A stretch of 64,000 nt of DNA from Luteococcus sp038433135. GTDB lineage: Bacteria > Actinomycetota > Actinomycetes > Propionibacteriales > Propionibacteriaceae. The stretch's first letter is position 1; every line of letters starts with the position of its first letter. The DNA lies in NCBI RefSeq assembly GCF_038433135.1, contig NZ_JBCDMV010000026.1:22731-86730 (forward strand). Direction: 5' to 3'. Below the pieces are notes generated by a model, which saw nothing but the letters and a program-made list of their open reading frames with translations, was not told where the DNA came from and did not search any database. This document shows positions 51,882 through 60,200 of the stretch, one piece after another. A program made the position numbers and the translations under genes.

Positions 51882-52594
51882 GCGAGGGCCTCCAAAGCGG
51901 TGATCCGCTGGGCAATGGCCGAGGCATCGAGTCGCATGGCGTCATCGGCGATACGTCCGTCGAAGAGGAACAGGACTCGGGATGCCGATGCGGCGACGGT
52001 GGGGTCATGGGTGACGAGGATGACGGTGCTGCCGTGTTGGGGTAGCGCATTGAGGTGTGTCATGACGTCGCGCCGTGACTCACTGTCGAGGGCGCCGGTC
52101 GGCTCGTCGGCGAAGACGACGTCGCGGTGTGTCGCGAGGGCTCGGGCGATGGCCACTCGTTGGCGTTGGCCCCCGGAAAGCTGGTCGGGATAACGCTGGG
52201 TGAAATCGCCGAGCCCCACGCTCGACAGAGCCTCGGTTGCGGCCTGGTCGCTCATACGCTGCCCGTCGAACAATGCCGGCAGCTTCACGTTGTCGATGGC
52301 GGTCAGCGCGTCGACGAGGTTGTAGGACTGGAAGATGAAGCCCCACGAGCGTCGGCGCAGGCGGTCGAGGGCGCCGGCACTGACCCGTGCGAGGTCGTGG
52401 CCGTCGTAGTGGATCTGCCCGGAGGTCGGCCGGAGCAGGCCCGAGATGCAGTTGAGCAGGGTCGACTTGCCCGAGCCGGACGGGCCCATGATTGCCGTGG
52501 TTGAGGCAGGTTCGAAGGTGACGTCAATGCCCTTGAGCACTTCGGGGCCATGGTCGAAGCGGTGGTGAAGGTCTTGGGTCTGCAGCGTTGCCAC
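51869..52594 (-). CDS. ABC transporter ATP-binding protein (MacB/LolD-like)
   Basis: A 241-residue ATPase partner of the FtsX-like permease. Walker A GPSGSGKSTLL (near 42), Q-loop FIFQSYNLVD, signature LSGGQRQRVAIARAL, Walker B VVFADEPTGALD, H-loop VTHDP. I start at GTG 52594 with AGGA five bases upstream; longer in-frame reading overlaps the divergent kinase gene. Divergent from the histidine kinase, which probably senses the same stress. Confidence 0.92.
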   Translation of the reverse strand: MATLQTQDLHHRFDHGPEVLKGIDVTFEPASTTAIMGPSGSGKSTLLNCISGLLRPTSGQIHYDGHDLARVSAGALDRLRRRSWGFIFQSYNLVDALTAIDNVKLPALFDGQRMSDQAATEALSSVGLGDFTQRYPDQLSGGQRQRVAIARALATHRDVVFADEPTGALDSESRRDVMTHLNALPQHGSTVILVTHDPTVAASASRVLFLFDGRIADDAMRLDASAIAQRITALEALACAS

Positions 52595-52753
52595 GGGTGT
52601 CCTGTCGAAGGGCCGAACGGGTCGTCGGCGGCCGGTGAATGTCCGTCCACCACACAAGCAGCGGAGCAGTCGCAGCGGAATGCACCAGAATCCCGTTTCA
52701 CGGTGGACCTGGGTCCACTGCGTTGAGACCAAGCCATCCAATACCGTCAGAGG

Positions 52754-53956
52754 GTGACCACCGCCCCGACCGATCAGAACCGAAACCAGGTCCGGCCCGA
52801 CAGGGTCACATGGAACCTGCCTCGCTTCGTGACCTCGAGCGCGAACCTCAAGTCGATGACCCACACGCTGATCCTCGCGGTGGTCTGCGTCCCGGTGGCG
52901 TTGCTCGCCTTGACTGGGCTGGTCTTCGTGCCGGTCATCGGTCGCGGCAGCGATGAGCTGTGGCGCGGCCTCGCTACCTGGCGGGGGCGTCGAGTACCTC
53001 GCCCCCGTGCCGAACGCGTTGATTGGCGCATCTGGGCGTGCGCCGTGGCACAAGCCGTACTGGGCATCGTCGGGGCCGTGGGCATCTCCCTCGACGTCCT
53101 GCTGGCGGGCAGCTTCACCTGGGCGGCAATCACCCGCCAGAAGGGTTGGGACCTGTTTGGTTGGCACCCGAACGACGCGATCGCGGCCCCCGCCATGGCC
53201 CTGCTCAGCGCATCACTCTTGCTGCTGCTGATGGGCTTCTGCTGGCTCGTCTCAGGCGCTTCAGTTGCAGTGTGGACGGGTCTGACTCTGACCCGCACGA
53301 GTGTCGACGACCTGGAACGTTCCCGACGCGTGCTGAGTGATGCCTTCTCTGCGGAGCGGCGACGCATCGAACGCGAACTGCACGATGGCGTGCAGCAGTA
53401 CCTCACGGCAGCCCAGCTCTCGCTGGCCGCCGCCCAGCTGAGGTCCGCCGACCACCCGGAGCTTCAGGCCTCCATCGACACCGCGCACCACAGCATGCAG
53501 CGGGCGGTCGAAGGCCTACGCACCATCATCCGGGGAATCTACCCGCAGGTGCTCGAGGAGGTCGGGCTGACAGAGGCGATCAAGGAGCTCGTCGGCCTGT
53601 CAGGCTTGCGCGGCACCGTGGCCCTCGAGGGTCAGGAACAGGATCTGCAGTTGGATTCCTCCGCCGCACTGCTGCTCTACCATGCAGTCGCCGAGGGCCT
53701 CACCAATGCCGTCAAGCACGGCAACGCGTCCAGCGTTGTGGTGACCATCGGGTGGCACCCGCAGCGAGTCGAGATCGTCCTGGTCGACGACGGCCCGGGC
53801 CCAACTGCCGACGACTCCGTCAATCATGGCACTGGCCTTGCCGGCCTGGCCGAGCGGGCGGCCACGCTCGGGGGTGGCCTTCACTTCGGACGCGACGCAC
53901 ACACTGGCGGCGGTCTACTCATCGTGTGGACCACCCGTCACCCACAAGGATCGTGA
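52754..53956 (+). CDS. NarL-type sensor histidine kinase
   Basis: A 400-residue membrane kinase. Four hydrophobic helices lie in residues 35-180. The dimerisation/phosphoacceptor segment RRRIERELHDGVQQYL (HisKA_3; His near 214) is followed by an HATPase domain (VAEGLTNAVKHGNASSV, LVDDGPGP, GTGLAGLAERAATLGG). It pairs with the response regulator 11 bases downstream and with the divergent ABC transporter. It starts at GTG 52754. Confidence 0.9.
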   Translation: MTTAPTDQNRNQVRPDRVTWNLPRFVTSSANLKSMTHTLILAVVCVPVALLALTGLVFVPVIGRGSDELWRGLATWRGRRVPRPRAERVDWRIWACAVAQAVLGIVGAVGISLDVLLAGSFTWAAITRQKGWDLFGWHPNDAIAAPAMALLSASLLLLLMGFCWLVSGASVAVWTGLTLTRTSVDDLERSRRVLSDAFSAERRRIERELHDGVQQYLTAAQLSLAAAQLRSADHPELQASIDTAHHSMQRAVEGLRTIIRGIYPQVLEEVGLTEAIKELVGLSGLRGTVALEGQEQDLQLDSSAALLLYHAVAEGLTNAVKHGNASSVVVTIGWHPQRVEIVLVDDGPGPTADDSVNHGTGLAGLAERAATLGGGLHFGRDAHTGGGLLIVWTTRHPQGS

Positions 53957-53967
53957 GGGAAACCGTC

Positions 53968-54633
53968 ATGAAGATACTGCTGGCCGAAGACTCCGCACTG
54001 CTGCGGGCCGGGCTCGCCCAACTGCTGCGCGCCATGGGTCACGAGGTCATCGAGGTAGCTGATGGTGATGCACTGCTGCGGGCAGGGCGCACCCACGAAC
54101 TGGACCTAGTCCTCTCCGACGTGCGCATGCCACCCAACATGGCCGATGACGGGCTTGCTGCAGTCCACCAACTACGCCACGAACGAGCCGCCGAAGGAAA
54201 AGGCACGCTGCCCGCGATAGTCCTGTCGCAGTACGTGGCCGCCGCCTATCTCGACAGGCTGCTCGACCACGGGGCCTTCGGCTACCTGCTCAAGGAACGC
54301 GTTTCCGACGTGGCCGAGTTCACCCAAGCCCTGACCACCGTCGCTGCCGGTGGCACCATCGTCGATCCCGAAGTCACTCGTGCACTCATCGGCGCCTCGA
54401 GCAGCGGCATGACACATCTCACCGATCGCGAGCATGACGTACTGCAACTCATGGCCCAGGGGCTATCCAACAACGAAATCGAGGAAGCACTGCGCCTCAG
54501 CCGAAGCGGCGTCAGCAAACACGTCGCGAACATCTTTAGCAAGCTCGGCTTTGACGCCGATGACGACAACCGCCGAGTGCGCGCCGTGCTCACTTGGCTA
54601 CGCCACGCCGAACGCTCCCACCTACGAGCTTGA
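53968..54633 (+). CDS. NarL/LuxR-type response regulator
   Basis: A 221-residue regulator: receiver domain 1-125 (acidic pocket EDS, phospho-acceptor Asp in LVLSDVRMPP near residue 51, Lys in YLLKERV) and a LuxR helix-turn-helix at 150-215 (LTDREHDVLQLMAQGLSNNEIEEALRLSRSGVSKHVANIFSKLG). ATG 53968 follows GAGGGA. It probably activates the divergent ABC transporter operon. A related regulator begins at the right end of the window. Confidence 0.93.
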   Translation: MKILLAEDSALLRAGLAQLLRAMGHEVIEVADGDALLRAGRTHELDLVLSDVRMPPNMADDGLAAVHQLRHERAAEGKGTLPAIVLSQYVAAAYLDRLLDHGAFGYLLKERVSDVAEFTQALTTVAAGGTIVDPEVTRALIGASSSGMTHLTDREHDVLQLMAQGLSNNEIEEALRLSRSGVSKHVANIFSKLGFDADDDNRRVRAVLTWLRHAERSHLRA

Positions 54634-55107
54634 GCCGGACAGCAGAAGCCCCCATTCTGACCACCCGAACGCGCGACTCTCGGCATCATGGGGGCAATCC
54701 ATACGAGGCTTCCTGCGTCACTGTCAATAGCGCACGCGCTCGCGGGGGCGGTCAGGTTAAGTCCGCGCAAGATGGGCAGGATGCTGTCGGCGAGCAGGCG
54801 GTGGCCATCGTCGCTAGGGTGCACCTCGTCGTCATTGACCAGACCGCGGTGGGAAAGCTGGGTGCCGGAGAAGTAGGTGACCGCGCCGGGTGACGCTGGT
54901 GGACGCGTCGATGCTGCTAGCGTCGAGCACGAGCTGCGCCAAGGGTGGGCCACGAGCTCCTTCCGCGCACCGCGGGATCTCGTGCTCCTGACTGACTACG
55001 CCATCACCCACAGCCCGCCTCTCGGAGTGACCGCATGCTCACGCACCCGTGACAACCGCGATGATCGCGGCAGATGTGCGCTTTCGCTCTGTCGGTACTG
55101 TTCGTGC
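54634..55107. other. 474-base region with a decayed hydrolase fragment
   Basis: No intact gene. The middle holds a minus-strand SGNH hydrolase remnant (listed separately). The last 120 bases must include the promoter of the carboxypeptidase gene; no clear promoter recognised. Confidence 0.5.
54744..54887 (-). pseudogene. C-terminal fragment of an SGNH/GDSL hydrolase
   Basis: The minus strand reads GAVTYFSGTQLSHRGLVNDD followed by EVHPSDDGHRLLADSILPIL. The D-x-x-H-P-x-D-x-G-H pattern is the catalytic block V of SGNH hydrolases, near the C-terminus. Everything upstream (blocks I-III) is missing. It is a gene relic left by insertion or deletion. Confidence 0.6.
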
Positions 55108-56097
55108 ATGAATCCCGTGTTCCCTCCGAAGCTCCACATCGGCTCGCACGTGCGGGTGGTGGCACCGGCGCGCTCGCGCGCCATGGTCACCGACGGCAAC
55201 GACAACGCCCGCATCGCCGAAGAACACCTCTCCGCCCTCGGCCTGTCCGTGTCCTACGGCGAACACGTGGACGAACGCGACCGCTACGACTCGTCCTCCA
55301 TCGCCTCGCGAGTGGCCGACCTGCACGCCGCGTTCGCCGACCCGAGCGTGGAGGCCATCCTCACCGTCATCGGCGGCGCCAACAGCAACGAGCTACTCCC
55401 GCACCTCGACTTCGACCTCATCGCGGCGAACCCGAAGATCCTGTGCGGCTTCTCCGACATCACCGCGCTGCAGAACGCCATCACCACCACGACCGGCCTG
55501 GTCACCTACTACGGCCCGCACTGGTCCACCTTCGGCATGCGCGACCTGGGCGAGCAGACCACAGCATGGTTCCAGCAAACCCTCATGTCGGAGGCTCCGG
55601 TGCACGTGATCGGTAGCGACTGGTTCACCGACGACCTGTGGTTCCTCGACCAGGATCACCGGACCAAGATTCCGACCGGGGGCTGGTGGCCCCTGCAGCC
55701 CGGCGATGCCGAGGGACGCGTCGTCGGCGGGAACCTGTGCACCCTGAACCTCCTGCAGGGGACCCGCTGGATGCCCACTCTCACTGATGCCGTCCTCATG
55801 CTCGAGGACGACGAGATCAGCAATCCCTACGCCTTTCGCCGCGATCTCAATTCACTCATGCAGCAGCCCGGAGCGGACACGGTACGAGGCCTGGTCGTTG
55901 GACGATTCCAGCAGGCCAGCGAGATGGGCCGCGACGACCTGATGGCGATCCTGGGCACCATCCCCAGCCTCCAGGGCAAGCCAGTCTTGGCCAACGTCGA
56001 CTTCGGGCACACGAGCCCGTTGATGACCTTCCCCATAGGTGGAGTGGTTCGTTTCACGTCCGGTCCAAATCCCAGCCTCACCGTCGTCGCCCACTAG
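55108..56097 (+). CDS. S66 LD-carboxypeptidase, MccF-like
   Basis: A 329-residue serine peptidase of family S66. Typical elements: GSHVRVVAPARS at the start, TVIGGANSNELLPHLDFDLI (nucleophile Ser in G-G-x-N-S-N, as in MccF), NPKILCGFSDITALQNAI, GRVVGGNLCTLNLLQGT, LMLEDDEI, and a C-terminal catalytic His in VDFGHTSPL. MccF cleaves microcin C-type nucleotide-peptides to give immunity; other members recycle murein tetrapeptides. The GANSN loop favours the MccF branch. ATG 55108 lacks a strong ribosome site. Confidence 0.87.
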   Translation: MNPVFPPKLHIGSHVRVVAPARSRAMVTDGNDNARIAEEHLSALGLSVSYGEHVDERDRYDSSSIASRVADLHAAFADPSVEAILTVIGGANSNELLPHLDFDLIAANPKILCGFSDITALQNAITTTTGLVTYYGPHWSTFGMRDLGEQTTAWFQQTLMSEAPVHVIGSDWFTDDLWFLDQDHRTKIPTGGWWPLQPGDAEGRVVGGNLCTLNLLQGTRWMPTLTDAVLMLEDDEISNPYAFRRDLNSLMQQPGADTVRGLVVGRFQQASEMGRDDLMAILGTIPSLQGKPVLANVDFGHTSPLMTFPIGGVVRFTSGPNPSLTVVAH

Positions 56098-56156
56098 AGT
56101 TCGCGTATCCAACGCCCCGAATGCAAGGCGATCAGCGTGGCAAGAGCGGATGTTGA

Positions 56157-56660
56157 TCAGCGCTTGTTCAGCTCCATCTCGATGAAGTCGTAGATGCCGC
56201 CGTTCGTGGGCTGCGTGTACGACCGGACGGCGGTGAAGCCGACTGCTTCGTAAACCTTGATGGCTCGCTGATTGAAGGCCGCAACGCTGAGCATGACCGG
56301 TCGCTGCGCGAGCCCTTCTTCTTCCAACAGGGCCAAGGCGGCGTGCACGAAGGCGAGGCCACGGCCGCCTCCTGTCAGGTCAGGGCGGAGACCAAGGCTG
56401 ATTACGCAGCGACCGGCATCGCGTGTGTCTGCCGTGAAGAAGCCCACGATGTCGTCGCCCTGACGGACCTGCCAGAACCGGTCGGGCCATTGGGCAGGAG
56501 TGATGAACTCTTCGTAGTCCTCCATGTCCGCAGTGGCGTCATAGAAGTCATATGGCGCGGGGTACTTCCAGTGGTCAGCGATCACCTGGGCCACATCGAC
56601 GGTCATCGGGGTGAAGGTCAGCGGCTGGCTCCAGCCGTTGGATTCCGCGGAGTTCGACAT
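56157..56660 (-). CDS. GNAT-family N-acetyltransferase
   Basis: A 167-residue acetyltransferase. The family core VGFFTADTRDAGRCVISLGLRPDLTGGGRGLAFVHAAL has the R/Q-x-x-G-x-G/A loop, with VAAFNQRAIKVYEAVGFTAV after it. Convergent with the MccF-like gene. Many MccE-type proteins are acetyltransferases paired with MccF, but this one is on the opposite strand, so a joint role is only a possibility. ATG 56660 chosen by conservation; the longer frame is not credible. Confidence 0.83.
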   Translation of the reverse strand: MSNSAESNGWSQPLTFTPMTVDVAQVIADHWKYPAPYDFYDATADMEDYEEFITPAQWPDRFWQVRQGDDIVGFFTADTRDAGRCVISLGLRPDLTGGGRGLAFVHAALALLEEEGLAQRPVMLSVAAFNQRAIKVYEAVGFTAVRSYTQPTNGGIYDFIEMELNKR

Positions 56661-56790
56661 GCAACGAGTGTCGCGGCCCGCCGGTGCAGCAGCAACGCAA
56701 TTCTCGTCCAGCCGGGGTGGCCGATGTGGGTGATTGACATCAAGGCCTTGCGCGAGACCAGCGGCAGAAGCGGATGGCGGTGGCGAGCGC

Positions 56791-57141
56791 TCAGAATCCG
56801 TGGACCGCGGCGGTGATCGTCTCGGCTTGTTCCAAGGTGTCCACGACGACTTGGTAGCGAGCACCTCCGGTCGTCCTGATCTCCACCCGCGCCTTGCCGC
56901 CAGTGTTGAGCCGCACACCTCGTGCCGAGTCGGCCCTCCCCACGACGAACCAGTTAAGCGGACCACGGTTCAGTCCGTCGTCCGGGCCGGCCTCCGCTGA
57001 CGTGATGTCGGCCAATCGGATCGTGCGCTTGTAGAACGGCGCCCGCATGCTGAGGGTGCTCGCGTCTGAGTCGATTTCGACCCGGACGGTCTGGCCCAGC
57101 GCAGCGAGCCGATTGCCGTGCGCGGTGACGCGAATGGTCAT
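56791..57141 (-). CDS. Small PH-like-domain hypothetical protein
   Basis: A 116-residue, beta-rich protein (TLSMRAPFYKRTIRLADITSAEAGPDDGLN...VEIRTTGGARYQVVVD followed by a terminal helix TLEQAETITAAV), matching a bacterial PH-like fold by pattern. ATG 57141 has a good GAGGAG site. It lies 148 bases downstream of the relaxase on the same strand. Function unknown. Confidence 0.65.
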   Translation of the reverse strand: MTIRVTAHGNRLAALGQTVRVEIDSDASTLSMRAPFYKRTIRLADITSAEAGPDDGLNRGPLNWFVVGRADSARGVRLNTGGKARVEIRTTGGARYQVVVDTLEQAETITAAVHGF

Positions 57142-57289
57142 GGATCGCTCCTCATCTCTGGGGGGTCCCTCCCATTCTGCCCGACCGACCCCCAGAACCA
57201 ACTCCCTCTGCGGAAGAAGATTTACAGCTCGGCGCGTGGTCGAAGTTCGCTCATCGGCAGATGATCGATGTCATGCACATCTGATGGTG

Positions 57290-60200
57290 TCAGCGACGGG
57301 GAGATGCGGTCCGGTCTTCCGGAACTACATCGACATGCTTTCGGGCCTGGCGGATGACCGGCCGTTCGATGGGTCCGTTCTGCCGTGTCATGGCGTCTGC
57401 GGCCGCCCCTCGAGGATCATCGTTCCATCGTGCGACGAGGGTGACGAGCCGCGTTTGTAGTTGCCCTTCGGAAGTCCTCGTCTGCAGGCTGAGTCGCTCC
57501 AGGCTCTGCTGCCAGGTGCCGGGGTGGGCGGCTGCGATGGCGGTGAGCGCCCGGTCGATAGCGGCATCGTCGCTCGCGGAGCTGACGATCCGGTCGGTGA
57601 TGGAGGTCGCGTCGTCGAGGCATCGGGTGAGCGCTTCTGGGCCGTGGGTGATGAGCAGCTCGGCGGGGTCGCTGCCGTCGGGTAGTTCGCCTCGCAGGGT
57701 CTCGGTGCGGTGGACGGCGAGTTTGAAGTGGTCCTTGTCGGCGGCGGTGTTTCCGGCGGTGTCGTTGTCGGTGGCCAGGACGACTCGCTCCTGGTCGGCG
57801 AGCAGCGCTGCCTGCTGGTCTGTGAGGGATGTTCCGAGGGGTGCGAGGCCGGTGTAGCGGCCGGCAGTGGCCAAGGTGACGGCGACGGCGTCGAGGGGGC
57901 CTTCGACGATGACGGGGATGGAGCCGGGCCGAGGGTGGCCGTAGAACTGGTCGCCCTTGCTGTAGATGGGGGTCGTCGGGGTGTTGAGGTACTTGGGGCC
58001 GGCCTGGTCGGCGGGCAGGGTGGGGTTGGCTCGGGCGACGAAGCCGAGGATGTGCCCGTCATGGTCGGTGATTGGGAGTGTGAGGCGGTCGCGGAAGCGG
58101 TCGATGAGCCGGCCGGTGGAGGCGGGTTTGACGAGTCCGGCGGTGAGCATTTCGAGGTCGGTGACGCCGTGGCGGCGTAGGTGGGTGGCGAGGTTGGTCC
58201 AGCCGGCGGGGGCGTGTCCGGGCTGGACAGTGGGGTGGCCGGTCAGGTCGACGCCGAGGCGTTCGGCGAGGTAGGGCTGCGCCCAGGACTGTGGGAAGCA
58301 GCTGGCGTAGTAGTCCTGGGCGAGTTGGTTGACCTGGTGGAGGCGTTCGGCTGGCACGGGGGAGTCGGCCAGGGCGTCGGCGCGGTCGAGTTGGTGGCGC
58401 AGCATGGCGTCGCTGGGCGGGGTGGGGCCGGTGGCGTCGCGGATCATGCCGAGCAGCGCCAGTCGGGTGCCGGGGTCGTCCGGGCCCGGCAGTTCCACCG
58501 TCGCCTGCTCACCCGTCGGCGCAGCGTTCTGCGTGGGTTCGGGTGTGGTGGTGCGGGTGAGGCGCCAGAGCAGGGCTGCGGCGGGGTGATCGTCGGGCAA
58601 GGGCTTGGCGGTGACGGTGTCGGCGAGGATGCCGTGGACGTCGTGGCCGGTGGCGCTGAGGTCGTCGAGTCGGTGGGCGAGTCGGACCAGTGCGGGGTCT
58701 TGGGCGAGGCGGTCTCCGATGGCCTCGAGGACGGGCTTCCATCGTTCCAGTGCGGGGTCGTTCTGGTCGATGGCCTGGTCGAGGGCGCGTTGGTACTGGG
58801 CGGCTTGGCGGGTGGTCTGGCGGGGCCCGGTGGGGCGTGGGTCGGTGTCGGGAACGGCGTTGGCGGCGCGCCAGATCGCGAGCTGGCGTCGGGTCTCGTC
58901 CGTGCAGGGCAGGGCAGCCCACGACGCGTCCGGGAACGGCAGACGCGCGACCTGATCGGTGAGCGAAGTGACGAGCTCGGCGCGTTGCTGTGCCCAGGTT
59001 CCCCAGGCGGGGTCGTCGTGGACGCGGGCGGGGATGCCGGGCAGCCATGGCAGGGGCCCCGCGGTCAGTGGGTGGCGGACATCGAGGCGCCAGGCGAGGG
59101 TGGCGGCCTTGTCGCGGGCGTCGTCGAGGGTGTGTTGGACGTGGGCTGCGGTCAGGGCGGTGAGGGGGTTGGTGCCGTTGCTGGTGATGAGGATGAGGTG
59201 GTTGCGCAGGGCGGGCCAGGCGGGTTCGTCGGTGATGCCTGGTTCGAGGGTTTCGGCGTGGTCCTCGATGGTGGCGATGGCGTGGGTGCCGAGGAGGTGT
59301 TCGGCGGCGGTGGTGATGCCGTCGGCATAGGCGGTGACGGCGTCGGCGAGCAGTCGGGCGGGGTCGTGGTGGTCGGCGCGCTGGGTGGTGGCCGAGCGGG
59401 CGGCGTCGTCGCGGGTGAGGATCTGTTCGAGCAGGTCGGTGGGTGTGGGCGGGGTGGTGGCGTCGGGTTGGGTGAGCAGCGCTGGGTCGCCGTCGCCGGT
59501 GGTCTGCAGCCACAGGTGGTTGGCGTGACGTCCGCGAGTGACCATGGTGTAGAGCTGCTGGCGTGACTGCTCGGGGGTGGCGATGCCGTGGGTGACGTCG
59601 GCGGAGATGCCTTGGGCGGCGTGGATGGTGGTGGCGTAGCCGAGCTCGACGGCGGCGGTGACGTAGTCGGCGGGGACGGTGACGTGGCGTCGGGATTGGT
59701 GGTGCTGCAGGGCGAGGGATCCGTCGGGGCCGATGGCGGTGACGTGCCAGCGGTCGCCGTTCTTGACCCAGTCGGTGCGGCTGGTGCGCAGGCGGCGGTC
59801 GTTGCGGCGGGTGATGACGGTGTCGCCGATGCGGGCGTGGTTGCCGTCGGCCAGCGCCGCGTTGGGGCCGGTGGCGTGGGGGCCGAGGTGGTGGGTCTGG
59901 GCGCGGTGGTTGAGTTCGGCGACCAGGTCGCGGGTGGGGGCGAGCATGATGGCGTCGCGACCGGCGGCCTTGTCGTGGGTCCAGGCGGTGAAGGCGTTGT
60001 CGGTGACGGTGGCCAGGTCGCCGACATGGACACGGTCGTTGTCGAGGTAGAAGCCGATCGCGGCCGTGTCCCCCTGGCGGAGGGCGAGGGAGGCGGCGGC
60101 TTCGGCGGGGTCGGTGAAGCGCATCAGTTCGTCGAGGGTGGCTGCGCCGTGTCGTGTCTGGATGTCGCGCAGCAGGCCGCCGGAGCCGATGGCGGCGAGC

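Noticed and set aside
58181..59566. 461-codon plus-strand ORF inside the relaxase gene
   Set aside because: Gly/Val-rich shadow of the minus-strand MobF gene, whose domains and motifs are unambiguous.
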